A stretch of DNA of 64,000 nucleotides from Ciona savignyi. Taxonomy: Eukaryota; Chordata; Ascidiacea; Phlebobranchia; Cionidae. Under the pieces are notes generated by a model that was not told where the DNA came from, did no database searches, and saw nothing but the letters and a program-made list of their open reading frames with translations. The translations under genes and the position numbers were made by a program. Positions 58,658-64,000 of this stretch are shown here, one piece after another. Location of the stretch: the NCBI GenBank assembly GCA_000149265.1, contig CH000799.1:62001-126000 (forward strand). The letters are read 5' to 3'. The first letter of the stretch is position 1, and each line of letters begins with the position of its first letter.

Positions 58658-58871
58658 GCAAATTGACATCGATTCTGCCAGATATTATTTTTTCATAGAT
58701 CCGAACACCCAACATTTCTTCAACAAGGAGAAGATCATCTGTCTTTCTTCCACCTTCACCGTTTATTGTGGGGCAATGTTATCTTACGATGAAGGTGGCC
58801 GTCAGAACGAACCAAAAATTTCACAACCAAACATCATTAATACAATTGAATCGTTGCTGCAGAATCATTAG
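58658..58871 (+). CDS. Possible terminal exon, unrecognised
   Basis: A pyrimidine-rich acceptor (TTTATTTCTATTTTGAG) precedes a frame reading QIDIDSARYYFFIDPNTQHF, then LSSTFTVYCGAMLSYDEGGR, to a TAG at 58869. Base composition is less AT-rich than around it. AATAAA occurs near 59105. No upstream exons were found on this strand. Confidence 0.35.
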
Positions 58872-59755
58872 TTTTTCTTAAATTTTCTAGATCCATTTTT
58901 GGCTATTTATTTACTTTTTTTATTTTTAATTATTTCTATATTAATATACGTTTTCTTTTGTTCGTATTATGGGTGCAATACTGCGCTGCACTTTTCCCCC
59001 ACTTTTAAATGAGTGCTATACTAAATGCATTGCTCTGTTATGCACATTGTAATTTTTGAATTCAATAATATTTAATGTAAATATACCCCGGTAAGTGTGC
59101 TAAAATAAATAAATAAACGAACTTAAAATACACCCCAACGCTTCCAATACATATAATATAAATGTTGGAATAACAAATAATACAAACCAATAAAACGTGT
59201 CGAATTGTTTAGCGTCGTTAAAAACTGCAACAGTATTATATTAGTAAAGTTTTCCCCGTATGGTGTTGTGTTGGTTTACTGTACTGCGCGGTGATGGTTA
59301 TTAGGCGGCGTCAACGGCTGCTGAGAAATATAAAAAATATAGTTTCGAAATATAAAATACATCTTTTATTAGTAAAATGACTTAAAATTGAATCCTGGTC
59401 TAGTTTGTGAAGCGCGCTTAGATTCGTGGTTATGTACAATATATTATAAATGGTTAGCATAGTCTAGATGTGAAAAATATTCATTTTGCCTCGGAGAGAT
59501 GACCATCTTTGTAATGGAGGCATACACCTACACCATTTGTTCGTTAGCGGTATTTGTTGCTATTGGGACGTGTGACGTCTTACGTTACAGGCGAATTAAT
59601 TTTTGTGGCGTGAAAAAAAGCCCAAACATATGGACATTAATTTACTGTTTACGCATAATTACAGATAAGATGATTATAACGGCATTAAATCACTTAACAT
59701 ATTTAGAGATGCATTTTCTTTATTGTTTCCTTCACGAAAAATTTACACTAATTAC

Positions 59756-59926
59756 CCCAGAACCAACAAAGATGCAACACATTATTGTATTTGGTCGACT
59801 AAAGATCGACTTATGTTCCGTTCCACTTTTCATGACTTGCATCCTCTACAAGAACTTGCTTGGTGGGAACCATTTGTTCGTCAACTTGAACTTGTTCAAG
59901 GTAATCCAAGAAATCAAATCCTTTAA
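59756..59926 (+). CDS. Possible coding fragment, unrecognised
   Basis: A short open frame with aromatic-rich, protein-like sequence (ATHYCIWSTKDRLMFRSTFH, then ELAWWEPFVRQLELVQG), preceded by an AG after a pyrimidine stretch and containing a donor-like CAAGGTAATC. It is too short to assign. Confidence 0.25.
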   Translation, partial: PRTNKDATHYCIWSTKDRLMFRSTFHDLHPLQELAWWEPFVRQLELVQGNPRNQIL

Positions 59927-60461
59927 AAAAAATTAAAATAATAATGTTTAACCCAATTGTGTAACTAAAAAAACACTATTATATATAAGGAATGTATTTT
60001 ATCAAACTTTTGCAAAAGTGTCGTTTTTGACCCAACCCGACTTTTAGCAAATCATGCGAAAATTGCTGTCGACAGTATTTGCCATATTATAGTAATTAAC
60101 TACAGCTAACTTTCTTTTTTATAAGCCTTAGTCCAGTCATTAGGGCATTCTGACGTTGGTTAAATTTTGTAAAATGAAATAAGATACCGCAACCGAACAA
60201 TACAACTGCGTGTGTAGGATGAAGGCTTGCACTTTAACATAATGGTATTTCAAACTAGCATTAAAAAATTAGAAATAAACCCTTCACCTAAATGTTCAAA
60301 TTGTTGCAAAAGCACAATGTTTTCTATGTAGGGATGAAGACTTTATGTAGGGATAAAGACTTTAATATTTTTTATCTATTTAAAGTTTATATGGTGAAGA
60401 CACAGTGACCTAAATGACACCCCACAATTTGTTTTTTCTCTAAAAAAACAAACAGCATTAC

Positions 60462-62245
60462 CTTTAATTACGCGGCCGAAAACAACTGCTGCTCCATCGA
60501 ATGCACTGGTTTGGTCGAATGTTATATAAAACTGAGAGGTTTTCTTACTATCAGAATTATTCTTCAAACCAATCGAAGCCAATGTACCAGGTACCAGATG
60601 TTTAAGTTTTAGATTTTCATTTTCAAACGGCTCATCCAACGCACTGCGACCACTAGTGCCATTGTTATTGACAATGTCTCCACCCTGGAAAATATGTGTA
60701 TCAACCGAAAAAGGATATCAATAAATACCGAGGCCTATACATGCTGTTGCTAGTTGGCTTAATTTTGTATATATCGGTATTCGAAATTCACAACCACGTG
60801 TGGCAGATATATCAGTCTGTGTGATCAGTCATAACCTAGTGGTGCTTGTGTTACAGCCAACCAACTTCAATGCGTCCTTCCATTCTGGCAATTATCTGGT
60901 TATATGACAGCATAGAGAACATCATGCAATACGTGTAAGATATTTAAACAAGGAATGACAAATAATAAGAAGTCACTACTGTACGATAACCGGGTAAATT
61001 CTAGTATGCTAACCATTATCATATGACGTTGGAAAATCATGAAGAATTTAGACCCTTTGTATCCATATCCCTTTTCGTGTGTTGATAATTTGATAAAGTT
61101 CTCCACCGTTAGAGGGCACGCTTGACCATACAAGCCAAATACGAGTTGTCCGGTTTTTCCGTCTTCTACCGCAATTTTCATTGTAACCTGTTTTGAATAA
61201 ACTGATTAAAAATGTATCACATAAAAAAATAATTAATGCGTAATAATATAAGCTAATTTACTTCCTTAAGTATCGATCATTTTACCCGGTTAATGAACCA
61301 TTGCTATATAAACGTTTAGGGAGACATACATATTATTATAAGGTAGAGTACCTTATCTGTTATTGTTGGGTGTTTAATATTTTTTCTTTCTTCAAGAGAT
61401 CCAGTAGCAAAGTACAGTGCCACGGATAACATAAGAAAACTTATTGAGAGAACTGAAAATAGTGGGTGTCGCCTGCACCAATATTGAACCGTAAGCAGGA
61501 AACTCTTCCAGTTTGACTTAACTTCGCTATTCTTCTTTATTTTATTTAACCTCTTTTCTCGTCTCTCTCGTTTTTCGTCCTTTTGGCGTGAGCCTTTTCC
61601 CTTAGCCCCTGCAGTTGACTTCTTTNNNNNNNNNNNNNNNNNNNNNNNNNNNNNNNNNNNNNNNNNNNNNNNNNNNNNNNNNNNNNNNNNNNNNNNNNNN
61701 NNNNNNNNNNNNNNNNNNNNNNNNNNNNNNNNNNNNNNNNNNNNNNNNNNNNNNNNNNNNNNNNNNNNNNNNNNNNNNNNNNNNNNNNNNNNNNNNNNNN
61801 NNNNNNNNNNNNNNNNNNNNNNNNNNNNNNNNNNNNNNNNNNNNNNNNNNNNNNNNNNNNNNNNNNNNNNNNNNNNNNNNNNNNNNNNNNNNNNNNNNNN
61901 NNNNNNNNNNNNNNNNNNNNNNNNNNNNNNNNNNNNNNNNNNTTTCACTGTCTCTTTGAATGGGAGAAGCATCTATTTTACGTTTCTTCGTCACAGCATC
62001 ACCTATCTCTTTGACATTTTCTAACTTTGGTTCTGCTTGGGCTGAAGGTTTCTCGGAGATGTCATCCGCATACTTTATAACATCGAGCAAGTTGACTTCT
62101 TTTTAACTACTTTGGTTGTCGATATATCGCCATTTTTACTCTTCGAATCACCACCCTCGGATTGTTTTCTCTCCCGAAGATCATTGTTTTTTCCACTTAC
62201 TGGACTACTTTTGACACTTTCCTCTGCTTTCGCCTTTGGCGACAT
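60462..62245 (-). CDS. Membrane-anchored cyclophilin-like protein, likely non-catalytic
   Basis: The start is ATG at 62245 (MSPKAKAEESVKSSPVSGKN). A long Lys/Glu-rich cytosolic region is interrupted by an N gap (61626-61942). A single membrane segment (LFSVLSISFLMLSVALYFA) follows, and the exon ends at 61352. Exon 61187-61014 (VTMKIAVEDGKTGQLVFGLY) and exon 60684-60462 (GGDIVNNNGTSGRSA to GRVIKG) give a cyclophilin-type PPIase domain on the far side of the membrane. The last exon was not found. The usual F-H-R-V-I-x-x-F-M-x-Q block reads FFMIFQRHMIM, so the catalytic Arg is Met and the Gln is Met. Near the end, FDGAAVVFG has Ala where the family has His in GKHVVFG. A frame conflict at about 62090 in the Lys-rich part may be an assembly error near the gap. 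Confidence 0.82.
61626..61942. other. Assembly gap (317 N) in the cyclophilin-like gene
   Basis: The gap lies in the Lys-rich N-terminal region. The base string GTTGACTTCTTT stands directly at its left edge and again at 62091-62102, which suggests a collapsed or duplicated segment. Confidence 1.
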
Positions 62246-62403
62246 GGTCTGGTCAAATTAAGTTAATTAATTATTAAAAATAAAACTATTCTATTAGGTT
62301 TAATACGCCAACATATTCGGTTCAAGAGTCAGTCTAATTATCAATGTACTGTTTTGATAGAATAGAATAATCATATTTATTTTCTAAAATGGAAAAGGCG
62401 ATG

Positions 62404-62575
62404 TAACATGGGTAAACGTTATATTGCCTCGCTACCACCTGGGTTACCGGAGCTATTAATGCGTGCTGTATATGATAAAGGCATTTTTTTAGTTTTAGTA
62501 GACCCATTAATCTACTGGGTTCGGGCGATTTCCGCTAACTGCCCTGCACAAGAACACAACCGACTAGCTCGGTAC
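62404..62575 (-). repeat. Partial SINE copy
   Basis: A minus-strand SINE body with GGGTTACCGGAGCTATTAAT, CCCATTAATCTACTGGGTTC and ACACAACCGACTAGCTCGG, lacking both the head and the TATCC tail. The stretch 62600-63563 has no other recognised feature. Confidence 0.7.
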
Positions 62576-63563
62576 AACTTTAACAACATCAAACATTCTG
62601 CTAAAAGGCAAGACTAAGCTATTCAGTCACTGTTTCCAACGTGCATTGCTAGATTATACTGTGCCTATTTTACTACTGATGGATGCTTAATAAATAGGAA
62701 AAATACAAATTTAAGAAACTGCAGTAATATTGATTACCTCCATTCAGATATAACTGATCTAATGTTCCACAATTCAACTGGAAGCCACGTTTTACGTTAT
62801 TTGTCACGTGCCATGTTATAGCCAATGAGACAGAAACACCGAGCAGCACATTGTTTTGATAGAAAGATTTCAAGTAGCTGCAGATTAACGTAGAGTTGTC
62901 CAACATGCACGTGGAAGCTATAAGCTTTTTATATCAGTGTTATTCGACATATGCCAAAAACTTACCAATGGACATTTTGCCAGCTTACTCGACGTTATAC
63001 AACTTTTACTTTGCCAGAAGACAAAAAACCACAATCACATCAACATTTCGAATTTCCATAAATCTAATCACAGCTGATTTTTTTTTCATAAATCTAATCA
63101 CAGCATTGGTGTCGTGTTATGTTAGTAATATGGCTGGTAAATTTTGTAGCAATAAGATATGAGGGTTTATATATTTTTTGCTAAAATGACGATATAATTT
63201 CTTGGTTCAATATTTTAACAACGCGGATAATGGAAGACTTAATAAGAATTCCCTTTTTTGTCGAAAACCCAACAAGGTATTCGATATCTATTATAAACGT
63301 TAAATCAGGCTTTTATCCTCTAAACACGATGTTAATGGAGGCTTATAAATTTCAGTCGTTTTTGACAACATAGTAATTCTAGCAACCTGTGAACACGCTG
63401 TATTTAAAATCTTAAACACACACACAATGTTGTTTTTGCAATTTTTTAGCGGCCAAAATAATTGTCCATGCGTTTGGGCTATTTTCACCACTACCACTGT
63501 GTTCTCACGGTCAATTTAAAAAGTCTCATATGTCATGGCCATATATTGTCAGCTTTAGCAATA

Positions 63564-64000
63564 GGGGAAGAGTGGGTAAAATGGGCCCTTTAGTTGCAAA
63601 TCGTATTATTTTACTGATATAAAGCCTGCTGGACTTAAGTTTTTCATGTGGTGTCACCTAATACCAAAGTCTTTACACATAACATGTTAACTTTCTAATA
63701 ATTTTTGTTAAATATATTTTATCAACAAAGAAAAATATTTCGTTAGTGGCCCATTTTAGACAAGGGTGTAGTCTAAAATGGGCCCCGGCCCGTTTTCGAC
63801 ATTAACATTTCGCCAGATAACAGTATCCATATTCGCTTCCCATATAAACAATGTTATTACTTTTCTTTTTATGATGTAGTTTGTTTTTTTTAATTTAACA
63901 CTTTGGATTACAGCAATTACTTTTTATTTAATACCCAGTTACTAGTATACTAATGCAATAACACCTTGCTACTTTATTGGAAGCATAACTATCAATTCAT
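63564..64000. mobile_element. Left part of a pogo-like element, cut by window end
   Basis: It starts GGGGAAGAGTGGGTAAAATG directly after a TA (63562-63563). A subterminal inverted copy (TCTAAAATGGGCCCC, 63771-63785) repeats the GGGCCCATTTTA theme. This design (TA, GGGGA-AGTGG terminus, subterminal repeats) is the same as in the element at 7140. No transposase is visible before the window ends. Confidence 0.6.

Overview
The window is eukaryotic: AT-rich, with short introns bounded by GT/AG and a dense load of mobile elements. I infer a Ciona-type tunicate. The main clue is an abundant tRNA-derived SINE of about 300 bp with a tail of TATCC repeats, which I associate with Ciona; small introns and many MITEs fit. 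No database search was possible, so the species is an inference.

Left part (1-17.3 kb), minus-strand host genes: the 5' end of a WD40/EML-like gene (118-977), a gene for a long low-complexity protein (2472-5145), a ten-exon multi-pass membrane protein gene (6158-13820) with a dead pogo-type transposon in one intron, and an ELOVL-type fatty-acid elongase gene (15160-17244). A second elongase gene with identical internal exon lengths lies at 53089-55294. A membrane-anchored cyclophilin-like gene, apparently without its catalytic residues, ends the window (60462-62245).

Middle part (17.4-51.5 kb), a transposon island. Its centre is a large Helitron of the Helentron type, about 25.0 to 41.4 kb. 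Its single plus-strand gene can be followed through consistent splice phases: four N-terminal exons, an 18-residue Lys-rich repeat array, a zinc-binding segment, a Rep nuclease with HUH and two-tyrosine motifs, a Pif1-type helicase, an assembly gap, an APE-type endonuclease and a C-terminal domain with a Cys...His pattern like that of a cysteine protease. Two minisatellites follow. Intron 2 holds a nest of insertions: a solo LTR, inside it a broken Ty3/Gypsy-like element, and inside that a SINE and a hAT MITE. A second, internally deleted Helentron copy (43.74-45.5 kb) lacks this nest and preserves the empty site.

Next to the two Helentron copies are two small intact ORFs (41915-42439 minus, 45731-46030 plus) whose proteins align almost without gaps over about 37 residues. 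They form a small family I do not recognise. The rest of the island is hAT MITEs with 8-bp target duplications, pogo-like fragments, SINE pieces and a satellite of about 337 bp with five units. Three runs of N are assembly gaps; one cuts the Helentron gene and one the cyclophilin gene.
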